Assembly (NCBI GenBank): GCA_046329585.1
Contig: JAXLUI010000001.1
Coordinates: forward strand, 2,604,001-2,668,000
Direction: 5' to 3'
DNA: 64,000 bases
DNA from: DLKC01 sp002478885
GTDB taxonomy: Bacteria; Bacteroidota; Bacteroidia; Chitinophagales; Chitinophagaceae
Part shown: piece by piece, positions 1-8,266 of the stretch
Position numbering within the stretch: the first letter of the stretch is position 1
Layout of the letters: each line of letters begins with the position of its first letter
Notes under the pieces: model-generated
Seen by the model: the letters and a program-made list of their open reading frames with translations, nothing else
Databases searched by the model: none
Told to the model about the DNA's origin: nothing
Program-made: the position numbers and the translations under genes

Positions 1-1687
1 TGTCTTTTACTCCATTACCGGAAACACGAACAAAGTACATACCAGCTGTTAAATGCTGCAGGTTTATCCCAATCACATTGCTGTTAAGGTTAAGCATTTG
101 TTCAGCCTGGTATGCAATTTTACCTTGAGCATCGGATATGATGATTTTTAACTTTGTGGCTGATGCACTGTTTAAAGTCAAATAGATCTTATCGGTCGCG
201 GGATTTGGATACACTTTAAGGTCAGCAATGGTTGCTATTTTTGCCTCCTGCACACCGGCTGCCGTTACTGCATTTGATTTTGACTGCCCAATCGTTCCAT
301 CGCAACTTATGTTTTGTGCATAAGGCCTGTCCCCGTCGCCTTTATCTTCCTGCCAAACTGCAACGAATTCATCGGATTCACCTGCTGCAACTGCGGGGCT
401 GTAGGCAAACCCAAAACGCAATTTTGCGTGAATGGTAGGACAAAGTATTGTGTATTTATCTTTTGTAAGGTATTTACCTTTTTCGTCAAAGCCACCTGAG
501 TATAACCTGTTTTGAAGATCGGTGAAGCTAAAGCGCAGGCAACCATCTTTGCTGTGACCAAGACCGCCGCCGGTTAAAGCAAGCAGGTCTTTACTGATGG
601 GGTATAATTTTTTTGCTGTGTCGCCAAACAAGCGTTTACCATTCTGTAAATTGATCTTTTGTGCGTATATACCGGACGATGTTTGGTCGGGGTTTGTAAA
701 AGTACAAACTGCATAAGCATACAAGTCACCATTATCGTGCGCAATATTGATTGTTTGTTCGTAAGGATCAAAATCTGATGCGTAGTCAGAAAATGCGGCG
801 CCGTTTGCACCTAATGGCAACGAACCATTCCTGTTTACGACCTGCACGAATGCATCAAAACGGTTTGACAATGGTGGGTTGCCATAATACCCTACGATTA
901 CATTGTCGTTGTCTGCCATTACATCATAATATCTTGCGGCGGCTGTAGTTAAGGTGGATATTTTTTTTGCAGCAGTCCAGTCAGGCTTGCCATTATTTCT
1001 AAAACGCTGCATAAACAAATTAGTATAAATCGGGAACGCGAAAAGATCCTGGTAAACGATACTGAACAATCCATTTGTGTTTGCTACAACCTGTGCCCTC
1101 GTTACGGTGTGCCCTGTTGATGATGTAATTGTTTTTACAGGATCCCATGCTTTTACACCATCCTGCGATAATTTCTGGTACGCGATAACGCCATTATCGT
1201 TCCATGCAACAACTACCTCGCCGTTGGTTAATACAGCAGGGTATGGTGAAAGGCCAGTTCCAAGATCAATGCCATTTTTGCCCCAGGGCAAGTCACCCGC
1301 AGGTGTCACTTTCTGAATAAGGGTATTATAGCCGGAACCTTTCTGGTATTGATAAGCTACGTAAATGTTATTGCTTTCATCCACTGCGGCGCTGAAGACA
1401 AATGTTGCGGTGCCTGACTTTTTTGTACCGATAACAAGACCGCTATCTCCAAATACTTTTGTGCCGTCGTGGTTGATCAGTTGAACCCTCATGTCGTAAT
1501 TGAAGGTCACCGGGTTGGTGCTGTAGAATGCAGTCCATACTGTTCCCGAGGTTTTGTTGTTTACGGTAACAATGTCATCGCTCCCGGCTTTTGATAATTC
1601 GAGATTCCGTTCTGTATTGTCTGACCATTGAGCGTTGGCTGCTAAAAATAAACAGCAGCTAAAAAAGAGTGTGTAGATTTTTCTCAT
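1..1687 (-). CDS. T9SS type A sorting domain protein, secreted; C-terminal end cut by the window edge
   Basis: An open frame starts at the ATG at 1687 and runs leftward off the window, with 562 codons visible and no stop. The N-terminus (MRKIYTLFFSCCLFLAANAQ) is a typical Sec signal peptide ending in A-x-A-Q. The body carries recurring segments such as VFGDSGLVIG, PWGKNGIDLG, PLGANGAAFS and LFGDTAKKL, which suggest a repeated beta-propeller-like architecture. Near the end come VYPNPATDKIYL and LTAGMYFVRVSGNG, the hallmark of the type IX secretion C-terminal sorting domain; only its last few residues are missing. In this family the domain directs export across the outer membrane by the T9SS and is then removed. 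The specific function of the cargo is not recognisable. It could be a cell-surface or extracellular protein. Confidence 0.85.
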   Translation of the reverse strand, partial: MRKIYTLFFSCCLFLAANAQWSDNTERNLELSKAGSDDIVTVNNKTSGTVWTAFYSTNPVTFNYDMRVQLINHDGTKVFGDSGLVIGTKKSGTATFVFSAAVDESNNIYVAYQYQKGSGYNTLIQKVTPAGDLPWGKNGIDLGTGLSPYPAVLTNGEVVVAWNDNGVIAYQKLSQDGVKAWDPVKTITSSTGHTVTRAQVVANTNGLFSIVYQDLFAFPIYTNLFMQRFRNNGKPDWTAAKKISTLTTAAARYYDVMADNDNVIVGYYGNPPLSNRFDAFVQVVNRNGSLPLGANGAAFSDYASDFDPYEQTINIAHDNGDLYAYAVCTFTNPDQTSSGIYAQKINLQNGKRLFGDTAKKLYPISKDLLALTGGGLGHSKDGCLRFSFTDLQNRLYSGGFDEKGKYLTKDKYTILCPTIHAKLRFGFAYSPAVAAGESDEFVAVWQEDKGDGDRPYAQNISCDGTIGQSKSNAVTAAGVQEAKIATIADLKVYPNPATDKIYLTLNSASATKLKIIISDAQGKIAYQAEQMLNLNSNVIGINLQHLTAGMYFVRVSGNGVKD

Positions 1688-1864
1688 GTGATGGTTGTTT
1701 TGGTTTGTGAATATAATATTTTTTTCTGCGCACACATTCGCATTTCGATGTTCAATCTGGTAATAAGAAGAACATATCTAACTTTTCAAAGCTTGCCGAT
1801 AAATAAAAAACTACTGGTGCTTGCATTTTAAAGAAGTGGTTTCTATTTTGTCAAAAAAGATTTC

Positions 1865-2365
1865 ATGAAAAAACCCATAATGCTTGCGTTGGTGCTTACC
1901 ATAAGCACATGTCTTTGTGCCCAAATAGAAGTCTTTAAAATTGTCGGAAAAAACAGCGAGGAATTCAGCCACCAATATGGTTTCGGCACATTTTTAAAAC
2001 TGAGCGTGCCGGTAAACCAGGGTTCGGACGCGATAACCGGCGAGATTGGCATTATGGGACTGGACGGTTATTCCGCAGGGTTTGTTGTGCTTAAAGCTGG
2101 CTATCGTTACACGCTTAACCGCAGTGGCTATGGACTATATGTTGAACCACAGGCGGGTTATGCTGCCGGAAATGATACCTATAAAGATGTTGCCGGCGTG
2201 AGCACGGTAGCCGCTGTCGGTTATCTTTTTCAACCAATAGGGAATGTTCGCCTTGATGTAGGGTTGCGTTTTGAAAATATATTTACCGCTTATGGCAGTT
2301 ATAGTTTTGTGGGTTTAAGGATTGCGCATAATTTTAGCCTGTTCAGAAGATCAGCTGATTACTGA
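1865..2365 (+). CDS. small outer-membrane beta-barrel protein, function unknown
   Basis: 166 residues. It begins with a signal peptide (MKKPIMLALVLTISTCLCAQ) and continues as alternating hydrophobic/polar strands rich in Gly and aromatic residues (GYRYTLNRSGYGLYVEPQAGYAAG, broken here only by turns). This fits an eight-stranded outer-membrane barrel. The final strand (GLRIAHNFSLF) has the amphipathic pattern of a barrel end, followed by a short tail. It is transcribed alone; a GC-rich hairpin follows its stop at 2387-2406. I do not recognise a specific family beyond small outer-membrane barrel proteins, so porin, adhesin or stress-protein roles cannot be separated. Confidence 0.7.
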   Translation: MKKPIMLALVLTISTCLCAQIEVFKIVGKNSEEFSHQYGFGTFLKLSVPVNQGSDAITGEIGIMGLDGYSAGFVVLKAGYRYTLNRSGYGLYVEPQAGYAAGNDTYKDVAGVSTVAAVGYLFQPIGNVRLDVGLRFENIFTAYGSYSFVGLRIAHNFSLFRRSADY

Positions 2366-2386
2366 TTTTAGTAGAACTGAAACAGG

Positions 2387-2406
2387 CGCTCCGCAATAGC
2401 GGAGCG
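2387..2406 (+). terminator. hairpin after the small barrel gene, probable terminator
   Basis: A perfect 8-bp stem CGCTCCGC / GCGGAGCG with an AATA loop lies 21 bases after the stop at 2365. The tract that follows (TTCGTTATG) is only weakly T-rich, so it may be a poor intrinsic terminator or an mRNA 3' end stabiliser. It lies between two convergent genes and could serve either strand. Confidence 0.55.
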
Positions 2407-2528
2407 TTCGTTATGTACACAGCTTGTTATCGTAAAATACATTCTTCTGATAGAGCAATGTAGTAGCAGTTACTTTTGTGTTTCGGAATGGATTACATTC
2501 GGTTCGAACTGCTGACTAAAGTGATGCT

Positions 2529-2585
2529 GTAAAAGAGTGCGACGCAACAGGCGATGCTACAGGTGCAAATGCCGGGTTCGTAAAA
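2529..2585 (+). repeat. dispersed intergenic repeat, copy 1
   Basis: The core GTGCGACGCAAC is at 2537-2548, preceded by GTAAAAGA. 22 bases later comes GCCGGGTTCGTAAAAA, which ends three bases from the stop codon of the GH3-family gene (2589). It lies between convergent genes. Confidence 0.85.
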
Positions 2586-2588
2586 ATG

Positions 2589-4115
2589 CTACACCAATTC
2601 CCCTTTAAGAAATTTATTCCAGTCTTCGAGCATGCGGCCTTTTAATACACGTGGAAATTTATGCTGGCCGCCAATCTTTCCTTTGAGGCGCATAAATTCC
2701 ATGAAGCGCTCTTCGGGCAAAACATCAAGAAAAATTTCTTTGAGTGCGCTGCCACGCTCAACGCGATAGTCGTCGTTCAACTCTTTTAGTTTTTCGTCGA
2801 TCTTTAGCCTAAGTGTTTCTGCATTTACGGGATCGTTGCTTGCAACATACCAGTGATGTGCAAAGAAGGAGCCATAAGGTTTACCTACAACCGTGAATTC
2901 GGGAATACTCACGTTCATTTCGTCGGTAGCCATTTGTATAGCCTTGTTCATATTGTCGACACTGAGATGCTCCCCTACAAGACTTAAAAAATGTTTCGTG
3001 CGACCGGTTATAATGATTTCGCATTTTTCTTTATCAATAAAACGAATGGTATCACCGATAAGGTATCGCCACGCACCGGCACTTGTGCTCAGCAATAAGG
3101 CATAGTCTTTTCCTTCTTCCACCTCGTGGATCATTAACGCCTGTGGATCGGCTACGGGGTTGCCGCTGTCGTCAAAATTTTTATAATCAAACGGAATGAA
3201 TTCAAAAAAGATATGCTCGTTTAAAACGAGATGCATGCCACGAGAGTATTGCATGTCCTGGTAAGCGATGAAACCTTCACTTGCAAGATAGGTCTCGATA
3301 TAAGTTATGGGTTTGCCGAGTAATTTTTCAAAGCCTTTTTTGTATGGTTCAAAACTTACGCCGCCATGTACAAAGAAATGTAAGTGCGGCCATATGTCGT
3401 GAATATTGTCCAGGTTGTAGCGCTCAATAATTTTTTCCATGCACATCTGAATCCAGGCGGGCACGCCAACAACAAAACCGATATCCCATTCAGGTGCTTT
3501 TTCGACGATCTCTTCCAGTTTTTTGTTCCAGTCTTTCTCTCTTGCGATTTTTCTTCCAGGTTTATAAAACGGCGAAAACCAGAAAGGAACTTTTTTAGCT
3601 GTAATGCCACTGAGATCACCCGCATAATACCCGGCATTTTTTTCGAGCGCCGTACTGCCACCGATCATTAGCCAGCCTTTACCTATGGATCTTACCGGAA
3701 TACCTTCATAATTGCGCAATGTAAGCAAGTGCTTTACCATGGTTATGCGGTTACCCTTGAGCAGATCGTTGGTGATAGGAATGTATTTACTGGAGGCCTC
3801 GCTTGTGCCGCTGCTTAGCGCGTAATATTTTATTTTGCCCGGCCAGCAAATGTCAACTTCGCCTTCAAGCGATTTATGCCACCACTCTTTAAATATGGTG
3901 TCATAATTATAAACAGAAACCATCTCCTGAAATTTTTTCCCAGGATGGCGGCTTAATAAAATTTCATCGAACCTGTACTTCTGCCCGAACTCGGTAAACT
4001 TAGCTTTTGAGAGTAATCGTTTCAGCACACGAAGCTGTTGCCTGCGAGGATCATTCTGAGGTAACCGAAGGGCTCTGGCGACACTATTTGGTAACTGTAT
4101 GTCAAATAATGGCAT
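2589..4115 (-). CDS. GH3 auxin-responsive promoter family protein (acyl-adenylate/amide synthetase fold)
   Basis: 508 residues, a normal length for bacterial GH3-family proteins. Recognisable landmarks are the N-terminal IQLPNSVARALRLPQNDPRRQQL, the nucleotide-binding loop YALSSGTSEASSKYIPIT near residue 100, LLLSTSAGAWRYLIGDTIRF near residue 345, and FLSLVGEHLSVDNMNKAI near residue 385. Plant GH3 proteins adenylate acyl acids and conjugate them to amino acids. Bacterial members are widespread in Bacteroidota but the substrate is mostly unknown. No signal peptide is seen, so it is cytoplasmic. The gene stands alone, with repeat copies at both ends (copy 1 at its stop, copy 2 upstream). The family call is secure; the substrate is not. 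Confidence 0.9.
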   Translation of the reverse strand: MPLFDIQLPNSVARALRLPQNDPRRQQLRVLKRLLSKAKFTEFGQKYRFDEILLSRHPGKKFQEMVSVYNYDTIFKEWWHKSLEGEVDICWPGKIKYYALSSGTSEASSKYIPITNDLLKGNRITMVKHLLTLRNYEGIPVRSIGKGWLMIGGSTALEKNAGYYAGDLSGITAKKVPFWFSPFYKPGRKIAREKDWNKKLEEIVEKAPEWDIGFVVGVPAWIQMCMEKIIERYNLDNIHDIWPHLHFFVHGGVSFEPYKKGFEKLLGKPITYIETYLASEGFIAYQDMQYSRGMHLVLNEHIFFEFIPFDYKNFDDSGNPVADPQALMIHEVEEGKDYALLLSTSAGAWRYLIGDTIRFIDKEKCEIIITGRTKHFLSLVGEHLSVDNMNKAIQMATDEMNVSIPEFTVVGKPYGSFFAHHWYVASNDPVNAETLRLKIDEKLKELNDDYRVERGSALKEIFLDVLPEERFMEFMRLKGKIGGQHKFPRVLKGRMLEDWNKFLKGELV

Positions 4116-4267
4116 GCGTTAACAGGAATTTTAGTTGGCGAATCTACGTTAAAGCTTTTATTATTGATCACGACTTGCTCAGCGGTTGAAAACTGTTACA
4201 AGCAGCTTCAACATAATATTTCCGGCGCTGTTAAGTTACAAAGTTTGCGCTGCTTTAAAGCAAGTGA

Positions 4268-4324
4268 TTTATGTTACCGGCATTAGTGCTGCTATAAGGC
4301 TTTGGTTGCGTCGCACTCTTGTAC
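4268..4324 (-). repeat. dispersed intergenic repeat, copy 2
   Basis: Read on the minus strand, GTACAAGA leads into the core GTGCGACGCAAC (plus coordinates 4305-4316), then 23 bases, then GCCGGTAACATAAA. It sits between the stop of the glycosyltransferase (4335) and the start of the GH3 gene. Its CAAAGCCTTATAGC spacer start resembles those of copies 8 and 21. Confidence 0.85.
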
Positions 4325-4334
4325 ACATTGCTTT

Positions 4335-5516
4335 TTACTCAACTAAACTAAAAACGGTGCCGGTATAATTCTTATTGGTACTTCCGGCAATGCACCTGCT
4401 ATTGTCTCCATGCCAGCAGTATGTATTGCCCTCTCTGTTCGCTGCCACAAATGCAATTGCGGTTTCATAAGCTAACCGGCCGCAGCAAAAAACAACGGCT
4501 GTATTTTTTATTTCCACATTCAGTGAATTCGACTCCTGCTGCACAGCTATTGAATTAGCCGCAAGTATATTTTTCGCCGTAGCCCTGTTTTCTGCCTCGC
4601 CGACCAATAGTAGGTGCTTTGTATTGGATTTGCTCAACAGTTTCAGTTTGTTACCGGGCTTTCTAAAAGGCAAGGTTGCAAGGCTAACTAAAGCGCGGGC
4701 AGCTATACCCACCTGTAAAAACAGCTTCATTAAAAAAGCATTACTACCATTGAAATGCTTTTTTACGAACACAAACATTGCCTCGTAAAATATCTTTACA
4801 TAAACGCGATCGTCGCTTAAAGAACTCTCGCCTTTAAAATGGATGATGTTTGTTGTGCCGAGATAAAATAGTTTTTTCCCCGCCTTTTGAATACGGTAAC
4901 TCAGATCGATGTCTTCACCATACATAAAAAAAGCTTCATCAAAGCCGTTAAGATCGTTCAGTAGTTTTCTTTCAGCCATGAAAAATGCACCGCACAAAAC
5001 ATCCACTTCATGCAATTCGATATCTGAAAGATTACCCAACGCATATTTGTTGAACACAGCAGACTTTGGAAATAAAGCAGACAACCCACTTAGTTTATAA
5101 AACGATACAACCGGAGATGGAAAGGCTCTCTTACTCTCGGGCAAAAAATTCCCGGATCCATCGATCATCCGTACGCCGGCCGCACCGACGGTTTTATTGC
5201 TACTTAAAAAATCAAGACAATCTTGTAAACTGTTTTCAGGAATAATTGTGTCGGGGTTAAGGTATAAAACATAGTCTCCTTTGCACTGCTGCAAGGCAAT
5301 ATTATTGGCTTTGGCAAAACCAACATTTGATGGTGACCCAATAAAATTAACCCACGGAAATTTTGGTAACAGGTATTCAAGACTACCGTCCACCGAACGG
5401 TTATCAACCACCAATACCTCGGCATTGATGCTGCGTATAGCTTTCTTTACAGAACAAAGACATTGCTCCAAAAAGAACTTTACGTTATAGTTGACGATGA
5501 TAATAGACAGTTGCAT
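4335..5516 (-). CDS. family 2 glycosyltransferase with a C-terminal Rossmann-like extension
   Basis: 393 residues. Residues 1-270 are a GT-A glycosyltransferase of the rhamnosyltransferase-like GT2 group. They show LSIIIVNYNVKFFLEQCL at the start, VLVVDNRSVDGS, the DxD-type YVLYLNPDT, VDVLCGAFFMAER, and the acceptor-site-type motif GFDEAFFMYGEDIDLSYRI. A positively charged stretch (LPFRKPGNKLKLL) follows near residue 285. A final segment of about 90 residues contains LLLVGEAENRATAKNIL and AVVFCCGRLAYETAIAF, like two strand-turn-helix units of a Rossmann fold; I do not recognise it as a named domain. It probably transfers a sugar during surface polysaccharide or glycan synthesis on the cytoplasmic face of the membrane. 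It is a single gene, divergent from the aldo/keto reductase. Confidence 0.87.
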   Translation of the reverse strand: MQLSIIIVNYNVKFFLEQCLCSVKKAIRSINAEVLVVDNRSVDGSLEYLLPKFPWVNFIGSPSNVGFAKANNIALQQCKGDYVLYLNPDTIIPENSLQDCLDFLSSNKTVGAAGVRMIDGSGNFLPESKRAFPSPVVSFYKLSGLSALFPKSAVFNKYALGNLSDIELHEVDVLCGAFFMAERKLLNDLNGFDEAFFMYGEDIDLSYRIQKAGKKLFYLGTTNIIHFKGESSLSDDRVYVKIFYEAMFVFVKKHFNGSNAFLMKLFLQVGIAARALVSLATLPFRKPGNKLKLLSKSNTKHLLLVGEAENRATAKNILAANSIAVQQESNSLNVEIKNTAVVFCCGRLAYETAIAFVAANREGNTYCWHGDNSRCIAGSTNKNYTGTVFSLVE

Positions 5517-5671
5517 CGGTTATCTGCGCGGTTACCCGGCAAAATAGTTGATTTGCCGCATCAAAAGCCCAATTAATCTTTAAGGGACAACAAATCTTTA
5601 CTCTTTATGCTGCTTTTAAACGCGTTTTGCCGGAACTTTATATCATTAGTCATTTTTGAAAATCAACATCT

Positions 5672-6661
5672 ATGAAAGTAAAATCATTGGGATCACAAGG
5701 CCTTATAGCATCGGCACCTGGTCTTGGTTGTATGGGCATGAGTGAATTTTATGGCCAAACTGATGATACAGAATCAATCAAGACCATCCACCGGGCAATT
5801 GAACTTGGTATAACTTTTTTAGATACTGCCGATGCATATGGACCCCACAAAAATGAAATACTTGTTGGCAAAGCCATTAAAGGCTTTAGAGACAAGATTA
5901 CACTCGCAACCAAATTTGGTATCGTGCGCGACCCCCATGACCCGATGAAACGAGGATTAAATGGCAAGCCTGCATATGTAAAAATCTCCTGTGAAGCAAG
6001 CCTGAAAAGGCTGGATGTTGACGTGATCGACCTGTATTACCTGCATCGCAAAGACCCTGCAACGGATATCGAAATAACTGTTGAGGCAATGGCCCAATTA
6101 GTACAAGAAGGAAAAATACAAGGAATTGGTTTATCAGAAGTTTCACCGGCAACATTGCGCAAGGCCCATGCTGTGCACCCGATTACTGCATTGCAAACAG
6201 AATATTCTTTATGGAGCCGCGAACCTGAAGATGAACTGATCGATACCTGCAAAGAACTGGGCATTGCCTTTGTTGCTTACAGCCCCCTGGGCCGTGGATT
6301 CCTGACCGGCCAGATAAAAAAATTTGAAGATTTTGCCCAGGATGACTATCGAAGATTATCGCCCCGGTTCCAGGGAGAAAATTTTCAGAAGAACCTCGAT
6401 TTGGCTCAGAAGCTTGAATCACTGGCTGTAAAAAAAGGATGTACAGCATCGCAATTGGCGCTTGCGTGGACAATGGCGAAATACGATCATATATTTCCGA
6501 TACCGGGTACTAAACGCATTAAATATTTAGAAGAAAATGCAGGTGCTGTAAATGTAAGTTTCTCCGCAGAAGAGCTTGCAGCAATTGACAACATTGCACC
6601 TAAAGGAATTGCTTCCGGCACGCGTTATCCCGAAGCGATGATGTCTTTTGTAAACCAATAA
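5672..6661 (+). CDS. aldo/keto reductase (AKR13-like)
   Basis: 329 residues, a full-length NAD(P)H-dependent aldo/keto reductase TIM barrel. Visible landmarks are LGLGCMGMS-type start (APGLGCMGMSEFYG), the catalytic Asp and Tyr in DTADAYGPHKNE, the Lys in TLATKFG, the His in DLYYLHRKDP, and the cofactor-binding tail FPIPGTKRIKYLEENAGA. The MGMSEFYG start and IPGTKR tail match the YakC/AKR13 type that reduces aldehydes and ketones of broad range; the natural substrate is unknown. It is cytoplasmic. The gene is monocistronic and convergent with the permease gene only 15 bases away, with no clear terminator between them. Confidence 0.93.
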   Translation: MKVKSLGSQGLIASAPGLGCMGMSEFYGQTDDTESIKTIHRAIELGITFLDTADAYGPHKNEILVGKAIKGFRDKITLATKFGIVRDPHDPMKRGLNGKPAYVKISCEASLKRLDVDVIDLYYLHRKDPATDIEITVEAMAQLVQEGKIQGIGLSEVSPATLRKAHAVHPITALQTEYSLWSREPEDELIDTCKELGIAFVAYSPLGRGFLTGQIKKFEDFAQDDYRRLSPRFQGENFQKNLDLAQKLESLAVKKGCTASQLALAWTMAKYDHIFPIPGTKRIKYLEENAGAVNVSFSAEELAAIDNIAPKGIASGTRYPEAMMSFVNQ

Positions 6662-6676
6662 ATTTTGTTGGTCTTG

Positions 6677-7693
6677 TTATAATTTTCCTTTTACGTTCAA
6701 CGCATCTCGCAGGCCATTGCCCACAAGGTTGAATGCCAACACGAGCAGTATAATCGCGATGCCCGGTTCCAAAGCCAGCATGGGATTGTTGGTGACAATA
6801 AAATTGTAGTTTTCCTTTATCATTAGTCCCCAGCTTGGTTGCGGGGGTTGAACGCCGACACCAAGAAAACTCAAACCTGCTTCGATAACAATTGCTGATG
6901 CAAAATTGGATGCGGCGATTACCATAACGGGACCAAGAATGTTTGGCAAAATATGCCGCACGATTATTCTTGTATCAGAAAAACCCAATGCCCTTGCGGC
7001 TTCTACATATTCCAGTTCACGCACAGCTAGTATTTGCCCACGTACAAGCCTTGCAACGTTTACCCACATGGTAAGACCAACGGCGATAAACACCTGCCAA
7101 AAACCCTTGCCCAATAAAAGCGTCACAGCAAAAACAAGCAGCAATGTTGGAATACTCCATATAACATTGATCAACCACATGACCACATCATCTGTTTTGC
7201 CTTTGTAGTAACCAGCAATAGCGCCGAGAAAAATTCCAATCGTAAGCGATATAATCACTGCTATCAACCCGACACTTAAACTCACTCTTGTTCCAATGAT
7301 CAGGCGACTGAGAATATCGCGGCCAAACTTGTCTGTACCCAAGTAAAATTTTTGTTTTATTACCGGATCAGCAGCAAGCTTCTTCAATGCATAGTTTATG
7401 TTTTCTGTTATATTATCATCAATAAACTTTTGCGCAAAAATGCTATCGCCAACTAGCTGGTGTGCAACCACCGGCACAAGCAAATAAGCATCGTCTTTAC
7501 CATTGAGCATTCGCTCGAAAAGACCAATGTTGCACTCAACAACCGAATCCTTTTTTACACGTAACAATTCAATTTCAAAACCTGCCTGCTGGTTTGCGAT
7601 CGCGGGAATAATACGGTTAGCATAAGGAGAATTATCAGGCGCTATAAAATAACCGAAAACAGCCAACAGTATAGCGAAGCAAATAACTATCAT
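6677..7693 (-). CDS. OppC/DppC-type ABC transporter permease, orphan; true start may lie upstream
   Basis: 338 residues from the ATG at 7693. TM1 starts at once (IVICFAILLAVFGYFIAPD). A periplasmic loop of about 90 residues follows, then the binding-protein-dependent permease domain with LGTDKFGRDILSRLIIGTR, five further membrane segments, and the EAA loop YVEAARALGFSDTRIIVRHILPN that contacts the ATPase. The usual role is peptide or nickel-type import across the inner membrane. No OppA, OppB, OppD or OppF gene lies nearby, so partners must be elsewhere. The frame stays open for 35 codons upstream of the ATG and encodes a basic stretch (FRKRFFKNKGAAIG) that would suit a cytoplasmic tail before TM1. 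The only usual alternative start there is CTG at 7765. The exact start is therefore unsettled. Confidence 0.85.
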   Translation of the reverse strand: MIVICFAILLAVFGYFIAPDNSPYANRIIPAIANQQAGFEIELLRVKKDSVVECNIGLFERMLNGKDDAYLLVPVVAHQLVGDSIFAQKFIDDNITENINYALKKLAADPVIKQKFYLGTDKFGRDILSRLIIGTRVSLSVGLIAVIISLTIGIFLGAIAGYYKGKTDDVVMWLINVIWSIPTLLLVFAVTLLLGKGFWQVFIAVGLTMWVNVARLVRGQILAVRELEYVEAARALGFSDTRIIVRHILPNILGPVMVIAASNFASAIVIEAGLSFLGVGVQPPQPSWGLMIKENYNFIVTNNPMLALEPGIAIILLVLAFNLVGNGLRDALNVKGKL

Positions 7694-7821
7694 ACCAATA
7701 GCCGCGCCTTTATTTTTAAAAAAGCGTTTTCGAAATCCCGACTGGTATGCAGTTGGTGCTGACAGAAATTTTTGTTTAACAGCTAAAGTAAAATAAGTTT
7801 ATTCAAAGTGGAAGTTTGGAT

Positions 7822-7878
7822 TTTTATGGAGCCGGCTACAGTTCGCTGTGCATCTGCGGTTGCGTCGTACACTGCTGC
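7822..7878 (-). repeat. dispersed intergenic repeat, copy 3
   Basis: On the minus strand the core GTACGACGCAAC (7859-7870) is followed after 22 bases by GCCGGCTCCATAAAAA. It faces away from copy 4 (8167), so the two form a widely spaced inverted pair. Confidence 0.8.
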
Positions 7879-8158
7879 TGCACCGCTTTAAGTTACAGGA
7901 TTATCATCTCGTCTGCAAAGGGAATTGTTCGTTCGCTTGAACAGACGGAAAAAATACATAGGTTCTAAAACTTTCGTGGTTTCGTTGATCAGTTGTGCTT
8001 TGGCTTATCATCCTTTTATTTGCGGGTTAAGGCTATTATCGACTAACAAGATCCGCAGAACAGAGTTTCCTTACAATTTCATTCCATTTTGGAATGCAAA
8101 GTTTTTCAAGGAACTTTTCACGGATCGAACGCCTTGAATGCTGAATAGCGATACAACA
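7879..8158. other. non-coding spacer between repeat copies 3 and 4
   Basis: This 280-base stretch lies upstream of the permease gene and downstream of recQ. A 70-codon frame is open here from a TTG at 7925, but its translation resembles nothing known and has no promoter or partner, so I do not call it. Apart from the flanking repeats and the short inverted motif GTTCGTTCGCTTGAAC near 7928 I see nothing specific. Confidence 0.4.
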
Positions 8159-8215
8159 AATGAAGTGTGCGACGCAACGGTAGCCGCATTTATGTACTAC
8201 AGTTGGGTACATAAA
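8159..8215 (+). repeat. dispersed intergenic repeat, copy 4
   Basis: Core GTGCGACGCAAC at 8167-8178. The box 22 bases later reads AGTTGGGTACATAAAAT instead of GCCGG. Copy 17 has the same 17 bases, so these two form a sub-family. It ends just before the recQ terminator hairpin. Confidence 0.75.
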
Positions 8216-8218
8216 ATA

Positions 8219-8248
8219 ACAATGCCCTCCCCGGCGGAAGGGCATTGT
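8219..8248 (-). terminator. intrinsic terminator of recQ
   Basis: A 10-bp stem ACAATGCCCT / AGGGCATTGT encloses a GC-rich loop. On the minus strand it is followed by TATTTTATG. It begins 19 bases beyond the recQ stop codon, which is the expected place for the transcript end. Confidence 0.8.
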
Positions 8249-8266
8249 ATGTATTGCTTTAAAAAT

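Noticed and set aside
2500..2530. GGTTCGAACTGC as a tRNA T-arm
   Set aside because: No acceptor, D or anticodon stem can be formed around it.
7925..8137. 70-codon plus-strand reading frame
   Set aside because: It starts at TTG, has no promoter, family likeness or partner, and lies between repeat units.
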